Assembly: GCA_029706075.1 (NCBI GenBank)
Contig: JAINUG010000134.1
Span: 1-64,000 of the forward strand
DNA length: 64,000 bases
From: Aldrovandia affinis
Lineage: Eukaryota > Chordata > Actinopteri > Notacanthiformes > Halosauridae
Reading direction: 5' to 3'
Of the stretch, positions 54,601 through 64,000 are shown one piece after another. Numbering within the stretch: the first letter of the stretch is position 1; every line of letters begins with the position of its first letter. The position numbers and the translations under genes are program-made. The notes under the pieces are model-generated. The model did not search any database and was not told the DNA's origin. It worked only from the letters and a program-made list of their open reading frames with translations.

Positions 54601-57090
54601 AAAGAGAACTTTAGCAAGCTCCCCTGGGATGCTCTCTCAATTAAGAATTTAAAAAAAGAAGAGGTTTGCATTTCATAGTGTAGTGCTCAGGTTAAGCCAT
54701 TCAAGTGCATCACTGATTAATGGGAAAGCCGATACAGTGGCTAATGCACTGTACCCAGCCCAGGATGGATGAAGAGGAAAATGAACCGTAGCAATACTCT
54801 ATTCGTAGAAAAGCACTGCACTGTTTGCAAGTACTGTACCAACGTTTATGCTGAAATCAAACAAAACCAAACATTTTAGCTCAAAGAGCGTGGTATGGTT
54901 CATGGGGGAAATGAGAAGAACTTTTTTCATTTGTTTTAAAGCCGACTCAGGTCAGGTCCCTTTCAATGAAAAACAAGTCACATGGTCTCAAGAAGCCAAC
55001 TAGAATGTATCCTAGTTTTTTTCTGGCATCATTCCTTAGGGGAAAACACGGGGTCGGGGGGGGGGGGAGAACTAGGCTCTTGAGCACAAAAGAAGAAAAG
55101 GATAAACGTACGGCTGCTTTGTAATAAATCCGTCCGCACCCGACAGACACTCACGCTCCGAGATAAATTCACGAAACGTTCCGAACACTGACGTCGCCAG
55201 GTTCCTTTCGCCAGGTTTGTGGTTGGGCCGATTCTCCCAGCACCACGCACCTAGTTTATTTTTCAGTCCGATAACACGGCGAGTGGCTGACTGCCGCACG
55301 AGCTGAATGTGGAAACGTTCAAGGCAACGGTTCTCAAGGCTGAAAGTTACAGTCGAGTCACAAGTCTTCTTTAGGCCTTGTTATTTTAGGGATAAACACG
55401 TGGAAGTCTGGCAGTCTGCTGTGGCGTGAGGCATGAGCAGCAAATGAAAGCACTGTGAGATGTCTGTTAGTAAGCACCTGATCACCAGTGACAAATAGTC
55501 AGAGAAGATGAGGCTATTAATCTATCATACTTTTGGCTCTGTGAGAGGAGAACAGTATAAATATAATGAGGTTGGTTTCTTGCTTTTCTCCCCCGTCGTC
55601 TGTTTTTATAATAATAATAATAATAATGCATTGCATTTATATAGTGTCTTTCAGGAACCAAAAGTGCTTTACAGTGAAGGAGGGAAGCTCACCTCAACCC
55701 CTACCAATGTGTAGCACTCACCTTATAAGTAGGGATCCTGTGCATTTGCTTTTGAGTGCACCGTATCCACATTATTTCCTGATTGCATATTTAACCGCAG
55801 ATAAGTGGGTGTTTTCTAATTGATGTGGATCTGCATGTATAGGCATCTAAAATAGATTGTGAGGTTAAAAAAAAGAAAAAAGAAGTTGCGCTTTTGAATA
55901 GGCCTATCACAATTTTCTCGCCACAGGTGAGTGAAGCTTGAATGAATGAACACCTGCTTGAAATGGCTATCAGGCCACAAAAGCCTACATTTGTTTGCAG
56001 ACTATTCAGGTCTTTTTGTGCCACAAAACGTGAAACTTCTCTCCCTTCCCCCCAATGTCTGTGGCCTCCGTTGAGACATTTGGAGATACGCCTGTTATGT
56101 TTTTGTGTCGATGCTGGAATTAGTTACATTTTATTCTACCCATGGGACATGGATTGGCCATTTTCCTCAACACAAGCCCATGTGGGTCCCAGGGAGCAGT
56201 TGGAGTGGGTACACTTGTTAAAATGTTAAATGCTTGATGTTAAAATCGATGCAGTTGCTGTCAGAGGTATTGTAGCCTGATTTGATTTCATTGAATTGGG
56301 TGGTTTAGTGATGACTGTGCCAGGCACTTGCACTCTCCTTCTCGCTGTCAAATTCAAACTCACGCTGGCCACTGCGTCCGGGGTTCGAGGGGTCTGCCCC
56401 AGGGAGGAGGGAGGGAAGCCAAGATGACTTCGCTGTGTACGTATAGGAGTGGCTCTGATGTACCGGGGGAAAAAATCGACAACTATGCGAATGCCGACTT
56501 GGAGGAGGCGGCACATCGCTTGGTCACGTCCGGTCTCGGTGCTATGGCAGCAAACTCACAATACGAGGGGGGGTGATTGAAATGAAAAAGAGAGGGTGTC
56601 ATTGGCTACTAAATTGGGAGAAAAATGGGGAAAAAATATCAGAAACAATAGATATCTAACTCAAATCCAAATCCACTTTATGGGCATGACAGGCACTAAG
56701 CCTTGTCTTGCCTTTCCACTGGGCTTTCAAAATGTTTGTCAAAGCAAGGATTATAATTTTTATTCTATCGAGAATAATTATTATATTAATGAAAAATTAT
56801 TTCAATTTTGTTTAAATTTGGTGCAAAAATAATGTCTTAATATAATACAAATAATGTATTCCCTGGGGGAAAAGGGAACAAACATTCATATTAGATTTGA
56901 AATATTTTTACAATTAGTTTGCTTTGCAATGGCTCCTTCTTATCTGTTTAATGTGTTGGGGGTTGACACTTGATCAAACTATGTTGACTTTGTATGCTGA
57001 AATATATGGTTCTCATGTATAGGATGGGAAGTGAAGACACATTTCCACATAAGGGTGGACAGTAAAGTCATATAACATTATGTTTTGGTT

Positions 57091-57178
<88 letters not shown>

Positions 57179-60100
57179 CTCTCTCGCTCTATCCCTTTAT
57201 GTCTGTCTCTTGTCTGTCTCGCTGTTTGTCTGTCCTTCTGTCTCTCTCTGTCTTCCCTTGTCTGTCTTTCTGTCTGTCTCTCTCTCTCTGTCTCTCTGAC
57301 TGTATGTGCCTCTTTCTCTGTCTGTCTATCTGTCTGTATCTCAGGTAGAGTTCTCATACCCCCCTCTTCTCCCTGATGAGGGTCATGACAGCAGTGCCCT
57401 GCCAGAGGAGTGGAAGTATCTGCCCTTCCTTGCACTGCCCGACGGAGCCCACAACTACCAAGAGGGTAGGAGTGAATAATCTTACCCATTCAGCACAAAA
57501 TCGGCATGCTGTTTGTGTTTCTGTTGTGTGTGTGTCTGCGTGTGGCAACCCACCCCCCCCAAAAAGAAGCTAAACCAAACCTATTGTTTTTCCCATTTTT
57601 CTGTTAGGTTCATAGTCAAACAAATGTTATCAACATTTCAGGGCACCTGTGTGTGCTTCTTTGAAAAAACTATCACGGTACTACTTATGAACGTACCGTA
57701 CTTATTTGATGCCAGAAAAGGAAACCATTTCCAGCTATTTATTTTCCCATGCTTTGTTCTTTTCAGAGAATCTGAGAAAAAACATAGGTTAAGTCCTTTT
57801 TAAAGATTTGAATGCTGTTGCATTTGGCCATCCACAGTATAAAGTGACTCATCTTATTTGATGGTATTGTATTAGGTGCACCCTCCAGTTATAAATATAT
57901 ATATTTTTTTTTAAACAGACTGATAATTCAGTGCTGTGTTAGTCACTCCCTTCCTTTAATTCTCTGACAAGCCCCACACACCAGACCTCTGATTCAGTGT
58001 TTGCAATCTGCATTGCCTTCATTTCCTGTTTCTCTGGAAAGGCCTTTGGCACTGACCGGGTCTTTTCTGTCTCAGCAAAAATATGGCTGTGCAGAATTCG
58101 CCACAGTGGAAATCAGCTTTGGCATATATCTTAACATAAAGCTGTGTGCATATGTTAAGATATTGAGCACAACAACAAAAGCAAATACCTTGCAGCTAGA
58201 CATATCCACTCAGGTACTTGCTGAGCTTGACAAGAATCTTGTGCTCCTCTGACAGAGCACTAACCACGTTAACCAGAGTACACCTCACTGGACGGCTTTA
58301 TTAAAGACGCAACCCTGAGCCAGGGGCGGCGATTGGCTGTCCGCCCCAGGGAAAGAGGGGAAGGAACCCGGCACGAGATCGTCGCAGGCACAGAAAGCTT
58401 ATGTATCGGAATCACGGTCGACGGCTCGGCGCGGTCCGTCTCGAAGGAGGTGGTTTGCCCGCTCCCGTCGCTGCCGGTCCCAAGGCAGCGGCTGGTCCCG
58501 TAGTTGCAGGCGGCGGGCTTGTGCGGAGGGAAATTGAATCAATAGAGGATACAATTAGCCACCAAATTGGGAGGAAAAACAGGGAAGAAATTAGAAACAA
58601 AAAAAAAGATGCAAACCTGTTCTCTAGCATAATTGTATTTAAAATGTGTTCTAAAACTTTTGACCGGTAGTGTACGTGTGCACAATTTGGTCTCATTAGA
58701 AACTGTCGTGTTATGACACAATGTGCAGGGCTAAAAGTTTTCTATGTTTAATTGAATTCACAATATGGTACATTTAAATGCAGTTTACAATATTATTATT
58801 ATTCTTTTTTTTTTTTAAACCTACATGTATTTTTATATATGGTTTTGGGCGCTTCAGTTTCTGTTGTACATTACAAACATGGATTATGTAGTGAATCAGT
58901 TGTACTACAAGGGGAAAAAAACAAACAGATTATTAGCAGCGGGAAATTGAGCTCTAAATCTTCATTTACGATGACTGTCTTCTTGTCAATACTTGCACTG
59001 TGGGGTCAGGCTTCTTAATGTAGCTCTCCATCACTAGATTCCAATAAACACCACACCTCTGGTGATTGTTCCTACAAGCTCTTTATGAAGATAAACAGGG
59101 CCTAGTAAATCCCTTTCCCTCGACCAATGGACGAGGAAGCTCTAGGGTGCACTACACTGACCCCTGTTAGACTGCAGGCAGTTTGTCTTCTACTGTAGGC
59201 TTCTTTGTCACTAATTCCTGAGGGTAAGGAGTCATCAAACTACCAAGTGATCATAGTCTGCTGAAGAGTATGTACGTTTTTATGTATACAGTGTGTGTGT
59301 GTGTGTGTGCGGGCTGGTGGGGTGGGGGTATTTAAAAAAATCAAAAGCATAAATTCCCTTGGTTGTTCTATTCTCTGGTTTTAGAATTGAATTGCCATGA
59401 CTACAGTCAAAGGTTCACCCCAGCCGGGTGAGTGCTGATGTCATCCTCATACGGCCGTTTTAGAATCTCTGACTGAGGCTGAATATTAGGAATGGCTGGG
59501 GGATAAAACAAGGCACGGATGTGCCTATGTATCCCTAAACAGAAAAAATGATACTGTACCACAGATTATATAGACTAACCAGATGGGTAGCTCTATAAGA
59601 TCTATATTCTCTAAGTTCTGTCTCAATACCAGCTCTGAGGGCTGACCCAGTGGTGACTCCAATTTGATGCATCTCATGAATATTTGTGAAGGGGCGTGGC
59701 CATGAATATTTTGTTATAAAACATTAAAGTCATTATAGTGACACATTTTTGAGGTGTTTTTAATTTTCAAGGTTTTATTCAATAAAAAAAAGCATTGATT
59801 ATGAAATTGTTTTTGAAAAGGGAGAAAAAAAAAAATACAAATCTTATTAATGTCATGAAGAATTAACGTTTTGGCATGCTTAACTGTCTATGTAGTACTG
59901 TGTGTTTTAAAAAAAAGATTTTTTTAAATCAACATTTTATTACACATGTTATGTTATATCCAGCATTGACATGTTATCCATAATTCTCAGTAGCAGAGAA
60001 TTTCTCCCAATTTGATAGCCAATTACCCGCTGTGCTTAGTTCAATCCCCCTTCCCTCATAGTTCGCTGCTGTAGTCCTGTGACCGGCAGTGGCACTCCCG

Positions 60101-63100
60101 ACCAGAGCCGACTCTGGTGCGACGGGGAATCGAACCCCGGTCGCCGTGGCCAGCGTCGGACGTTGAAACCACTAGACCACGCGGGAGGCCTATTTTTAAA
60201 TCTCTGATTGTTGTCTCTCATTGACAGACACCGTCTACTTCCACCTCCCACCTCTGAGTGGGGATCTGAAGTGCGTGTATGGGGTTTCCTGCTACCGACA
60301 GATCGAGGCCAAGGTCAGCACCCCACCCCCCTCATTCACTCCAATCATTCCAGCTTTTGCTTTTCCAGCCGGTCACCTCACGACAACACATTCCCTCCGC
60401 CTCTGATCTACATGGTGTGTTTTGCTGAAGGAACAGCCACTATGCTCAGTTGCTATCGGCATCGGTCCTCTCAGCTCGACCCACAGGGGAGGAAACGAGG
60501 GTCTGGTCTGGTCTGGCTGGGAAGCGAAAGAATCAGGCTCTGAAACATGGGACAGAAAGTTAGGTCAACAGTGTGGTGTTGACGGGTTTCAAAGCATAGC
60601 CATTGCACGTTCACATGCCAGTTTAGTATTGGCAATATTATATTCATTTTCATAAAATGTTGAGGGCAGATCAAGTACATGGTTGCACCTTCAAAGGGAG
60701 GATTATTATTCACAAGATTGTATAAATGTTTTAATTACATTTTGGTCCAGATGGAACAGGGAAAAACATCCCAGGGCCAAGAGTGGGCGATAGATGACTT
60801 CCACTCGTGGGTGTTTATGTAATATCAGGGTATTTTAATAACTTACTCATAATATAGTTTTGAATTGGGTGAGGGCCAATAGAAACTATAATAACTGCTC
60901 AGTCTCCTGTCAGATGTCACCTCTGTTTGCATTCTTGCCGAAAACAAATTGTTTTGAATTTATGTGTGGTCATCCAGGGGCTGGGGGCCGACAGAATATA
61001 ATGAATAATTAATTTATGAACAGAATTTGAATAGGATTAATAGAACTGCTGAATCTCCCATCAGAGGGGCATCCGGGCAGGTTGCACAGTGAATGCGGGG
61101 GGACAGTCTGCTGGCGGGCGGGGGGGTTTGCTTGCACTGGTCACATGCCTCTGTTTATTTTTGCCCCAGTCGCTGAAGGTTCGCCAAGCCGACGTCACCA
61201 GGGAGACGGTCCAGAAGAGCGTTTGCGTGCTCAGCCGAGTGGTGAGTCACATGACATGTCACATGACAAGCTGGGCTTGTTTTTCTTTTTCTTTCTCCCT
61301 ACTGCGACACTGGTGTATCACGTCTTCCTAAGTTCAGACCTCCCTCCCTGGTGCGGAAACGTACAGAGTCCGGTTTGGTGTGACACCCCAAACCCCCCTT
61401 CCCTCCCCCCTTCCCCTGCTTCCTCTCTGGACTGGGCCTTGACCCAGAAGGCTGCTGGTTTGAGTGGTAGGTGGGGCTGTGCTGAACATGACTCTGTATG
61501 TTTTCAGTGAGCCTCCAGCTGTTTAACCCTGCAGTCGACGTGCCTCAGTGGGGCTCCAAGCTCTGACTAGTGAAGCACAGTGCAGCCATTAGCAAAGAGG
61601 GTGGGCTGCACCCAGGCTTAGTGAGGTCGCTCCCTCTCGCCTGTCAGAGTCTGCTGACTTTGGAATGGGCTTGGGGGGGTTTGGTGGGGTTTGGTGGTAG
61701 ATGGGGCGTGATTGCAGGGGGTGAAGGGAGGGGGTGTAGAGACAGTGGGTAAAGAGTGGAGGTAGGATTTGGGGGGGGGTAGGGGGGAGGGGTTAGGGGG
61801 GTGGGGCTGGGCTTGAGGGGAATGGGGGCTGTGTTGATGGCACGGACTGCCTCACAGCAGCAGGGGGCTGTAATGTATCCGCCCTGTTGACTTCCCTGGC
61901 CTTCTCCCGCCGAGTGACGTCGGCTATCATAGCTCATGATCGGAGGGGTCAAACTCGGGAGCGCAGCCTGGCCCCCACGACCCCAGACACTGTCCCATAA
62001 CTCACTCAGAAGAAGCAGCTGAGGGGGTGTGGAGCGGGGGCTCGAGTGTCAGCTAACCGCCTCATGTTGTTCTGTGGAAATGAACCTGTGCATTTCTCCA
62101 CCTGTTGTCATCTTAACATGCAATTCTAAAGCACAGCTTGGGATGGATTTTAAAATTGGCCCGTGTTTCGAGTATATTTGTGTCATTTCCCCCAGCCCCT
62201 GTACGGCCTACTCCAGGCGAAACTACAGCTCATCACACATGCCTACTTTGAGGAAAAAGATTTCTCCCAGATATCTATTCTGAAGGTAAGTGTTTTATGT
62301 GAGTGTGGGGCCTGATACAAATTATGTCGTATATTACAACCAGAGGCCATACAGAAAGTGTACTTTAGACCACAGTAACCCTGCCCACACTGTAGAAATA
62401 TTAGGGTTTGTAGGAATCTAGGCTCAAAGGCCGTGTACGTGTGGTGTTCTTTTATGTTCTACATTTACATTACATTTCCAGAGTGACTTACACAGTTCAC
62501 ATTTCTTTACATACAATCCATTTATACAGCTGGAAGCAATTCAGGTTAAGTACCTTGCTCGAGGGTACAACGGCAGTGTTCCCACCTGGGAATTGAACCT
62601 GCAACCTTTGCGTTACAAGCCCAGTTCCTTAACCATTGTGCTAACACTGCCGCTCTTGGTGAAGAGTGTCGTTTGGTGGTCTCTCTCTCTCGCTCTTTCC
62701 TTCTATCGCTCTCTCTCTTTCTGTCTTTCTGTCAATTTTTCAAGATGCTTTATTGTCCCTAATACTCTCTCTCTCCCCCCCCCTCTCTCTCCCTCCCTCT
62801 CCACAGGAGCTGTATGAACACATGAATGGGTCTTTGAGAGGGACCGCCCTCGAGGGTTCACAGGTGTACCTGGGTGAGACTCTCCCACAATCCTCTCTGT
62901 CGAACCCAGAAAACACGGATGCGAATCTACAGTCGGCGCACAATGTGTGACCGAGGCATCGATCCTGCAACCTTTGCGTTAAAAGCCCAGTTCCCTAACC
63001 ATTCTACTACACTGCCGCTACTGCTCTGTGATTACCACGACAGAATAGAAAGTATTGCTAGTCCTGTTAACGCGTTGGTTCTGTTGGTGTACTGGGCACC

Positions 63101-63964
63101 TTGCAAATGTCATCCCTTCAACCGCCATCGATCAATGAGTCGTGCATTGTTTATAGCCACAAAGTGCATTCCTAAAGTGTCGGTGAGGACTGCTGGTGAG
63201 CTTGGCGCTTCGTGTGCGGTGTGCTGCGTGGACGGTGTTGTTTTGGTGAATTGATGTGCCCTGGTTCATGGTTATTGCTGAGTAATCCATCTTGCAGGGC
63301 GACATACCTGCTGCGCATTGTTTTGGTGCAGAACCTGTTGAACAGGTGGAGCCTGATTCTCCAGCTGCGAGGTTAGATGTGACCTGTGCTTTGATTTGAA
63401 GGAGCTTCCTCAGTGCTCAGATCCCCCACCACCGCACCCACGCTCGCTGTACAGCAGGTCACCAACGCGAGGCCTTACGGGTGCATTCTGGGATGGCACA
63501 GACATCCTGGAGCCTGCACCCACCCAGATAATATCCCAGCAGGCTTTGCACTGGAGTTTCCACCGGGTCACTGAGGCAGACGGGATGTCAGTGGCTCTTA
63601 ATTTGCAGTTGCTGTGTGCTCCTCTCGGCCCTGTAGTCTTGTTTTTCTACGGTCATATGATCGCAGACTGCGGTCCCCCCCACCCCATGGCTGAAGGCTC
63701 TGAACATTGTGTTTATTGTGCACAGAGGTAATGCAGTGTTGGTGGTGGGAAATGGGCCTGTAACGGTAACCAGGCTGTTTTGGGGTCAGAGCTTGGGCAG
63801 GTCCCCTGAGCGCTATCAGCTGAGTTGTTATTGCATCTGTATGATTTACAGTGCTGAAGGTTAAGGTGACTGTCATGGAACTACTTTCTCTCATATGCTG
63901 ACTCCCACCCCCCCTTTCTTTAGGCCTGTCGCCGAGAGACTTAATACTTCACTTTCGGCACAAG
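51665..63964 (+). CDS. avl9: AVL9 cell-migration-associated protein, 5' part
   Basis: Seven exons are in the window: 51665-51748, 57345-57465, 60228-60313, 61170-61241, 62196-62285, 62807-62873 and 63924-63964. They give 187 residues in phase, and the last donor (gtaaaa) leads out of the window. 'GPVLHIVVVGFHHKKGCQVE', 'EEWKYLPFLALPDGAHNYQE', 'CYRQIEAK', 'VQKSVCVLSR', 'PLYGLLQAKLQLITHAYFEE' and 'GLSPRDLILHFRHK' match the N-terminal AVL9/DENN-type domain of human AVL9. The protein acts in late secretory transport; human AVL9 is linked to polarity and migration. Intron 1 is 5.6 kb and starts in CTAG-rich sequence. Confidence 0.95.
55604..55740 (+). repeat. Interspersed repeat with (TAA)n head
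   Basis: (TAA)n is followed by 'gcatttatatagtgtctttc', 'aagtgctttacagtgaagga' and 'cctaccaatgtgtagcactc'. Related pieces are at 7195-7330 and about 41262-41320. Confidence 0.6.
56360..56640 (+). repeat. Diverged tRNA-derived SINE
   Basis: 'ggccactgcgtccggggttc' in the B-box region, 'acttggaggaggcggcacat' in the body and the family 3' block 'actaaattgggagaaaaatg'. Confidence 0.65.
57096..57185 (+). repeat. (CT)n tract before avl9 exon 2
   Basis: An 80-bp CT run followed by 150 bp of TCTGTC-rich sequence up to the exon 2 acceptor at 57344. It is pyrimidine-rich in the sense strand, as in rnf31. Confidence 0.95.
58318..58625 (+). repeat. 5'-truncated SINE copy
   Basis: 'ggcgattggctgtccgcccc', 'ctcgaaggaggtggtttgcc' and 'accaaattgggaggaaaaac' follow the order seen in the element at 2881-3265. 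The tRNA-like head is missing. Confidence 0.7.
58643..58673 (+). mobile_element. Solo Tc1-type terminal repeat end
   Basis: 'ttctaaaacttttgaccggt' followed by 'agtgta' is the typical outer end of teleost Tc1 elements, directly behind the SINE. The rest of the element was not found. Confidence 0.65.
59998..60190 (-). repeat. SINE with a tRNA-Glu-like head, minus orientation
   Basis: Read on minus, 'cgcgtggtctagtggtttca' and 'ggggttcgattcccc' give intact A and B boxes close to tRNA-Glu. The 3' side has 'ctatcaaattgggagaaatt'. It ends about 38 bp before avl9 exon 3. Confidence 0.8.
61667..61835 (+). repeat. G-rich tract with many GGG runs
   Basis: About 170 bp of sense-strand sequence with repeated runs of three to nine G ('gggggggtttggtggggttt', 'ggtagggggg', 'gaggggttaggggggtgggg'). 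It has G-quadruplex potential in avl9 intron 4. Confidence 0.8.
62463..62656 (-). repeat. V-SINE-like element, minus orientation
   Basis: 'acatacaatccatttataca' and 'gggaattgaacctgcaacct' with 'aaccattgtgctaacactgc' at the right end. A second small piece of the same head is at about 62950-63022. Both lie beside avl9 exon 6. Confidence 0.85.
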
Positions 63965-64000
63965 GTAAAAATGAACTTATAAAAAAACGAACTAACTAGA

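Larger units (their letters stand above)
51749..57344 (+). other. avl9 intron 1
   Basis: No second gene was supported. It contains GA-rich stretches (53660-53810, 54294-54330), a (GTTA)n run at about 54332-54350, a (TAA)n run at 55606-55626 leading into an interspersed repeat, a SINE at 56360-56640 and the CT tract before exon 2. Confidence 0.6.

Noticed and set aside
55029..55299. Overlapping minus-strand frames of 67-75 codons in avl9 intron 1
   Set aside because: Short, mutually overlapping in different frames, with no splice or homology support.
60120..60190. Functional tRNA-Glu gene
   Set aside because: A and B boxes are good, but the acceptor stem is not paired and the sequence continues into the SINE body.

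Overview
This is a fragment of a ray-finned fish genome, almost certainly a teleost. It holds vertebrate-style multi-exon genes with GT-AG introns, whose predicted proteins resemble human EMC9, IRF9, RNF31/HOIP, PSME2, LSM5 and AVL9. The intergenic and intronic DNA is full of fish-type transposons: tRNA-derived SINEs, Tc1 remnants, short hAT elements and an L2-like reverse transcriptase. It also carries very long dinucleotide repeats. Two copies of a repeat that opens with 'aggccattcagcccat'-type sequence may hint at an early-branching lineage, but I cannot name the species. Nothing prokaryotic, viral or CRISPR-like was seen.

Layout. 1-1447: SINE, then the last two exons of an unrecognised gene on +. 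1448-6478: repeat-rich spacer with a nested Tc1/foldback/SINE block, then the emc9 promoter region. 6479-9459: emc9 (+, 5 exons). About 9.6-17.4 kb: irf9 (-). 17.8-19.9 kb: spacer with a hAT element and a GA tract. 19894-38528: rnf31 (-, 24 coding exons). 38.5-39.6 kb: divergent promoter region. 39642-44600: psme2 (+, 11 exons). 44.7-46.3 kb: repeat-filled spacer between convergent genes. 46536-51120: lsm5 (-, 5 exons, with a dead LINE in intron 2). 51.1-51.7 kb: divergent promoter. 51665 to the right edge: avl9 (+, first 7 exons, continues outside).

Biology. emc9, irf9, rnf31 and psme2 form the immune-linked block found on human 14q12. IRF9 is the DNA-binding subunit of ISGF3, HOIP makes linear ubiquitin chains for NF-kB signalling, and PSME2 is an interferon-induced proteasome activator. 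A strong ISRE-like site lies upstream of psme2 in the rnf31/psme2 divergent promoter, and a GAS motif lies upstream of irf9. lsm5 and avl9 keep the head-to-head pairing known from human chromosome 7. Exon models were built by hand from splice sites, reading phase and remembered human proteins. For emc9, rnf31, psme2 and lsm5 the exon lengths add up to open frames with expected sizes.

The most unusual structural feature is the repeated placement of long (CT)n tracts, in sense orientation, exactly at rnf31 splice acceptors, and of (TG)n tracts at two of its splice donors. Other points worth following up are a weak irf9 exon-2 donor with an in-frame alternative, a hAT element carrying a CGGBP1-like zinc finger, five short hAT insertions with 8-bp target duplications, two tandem B-box-like fingers in HOIP, and a perfect 32-bp palindrome just downstream of the rnf31 stop.
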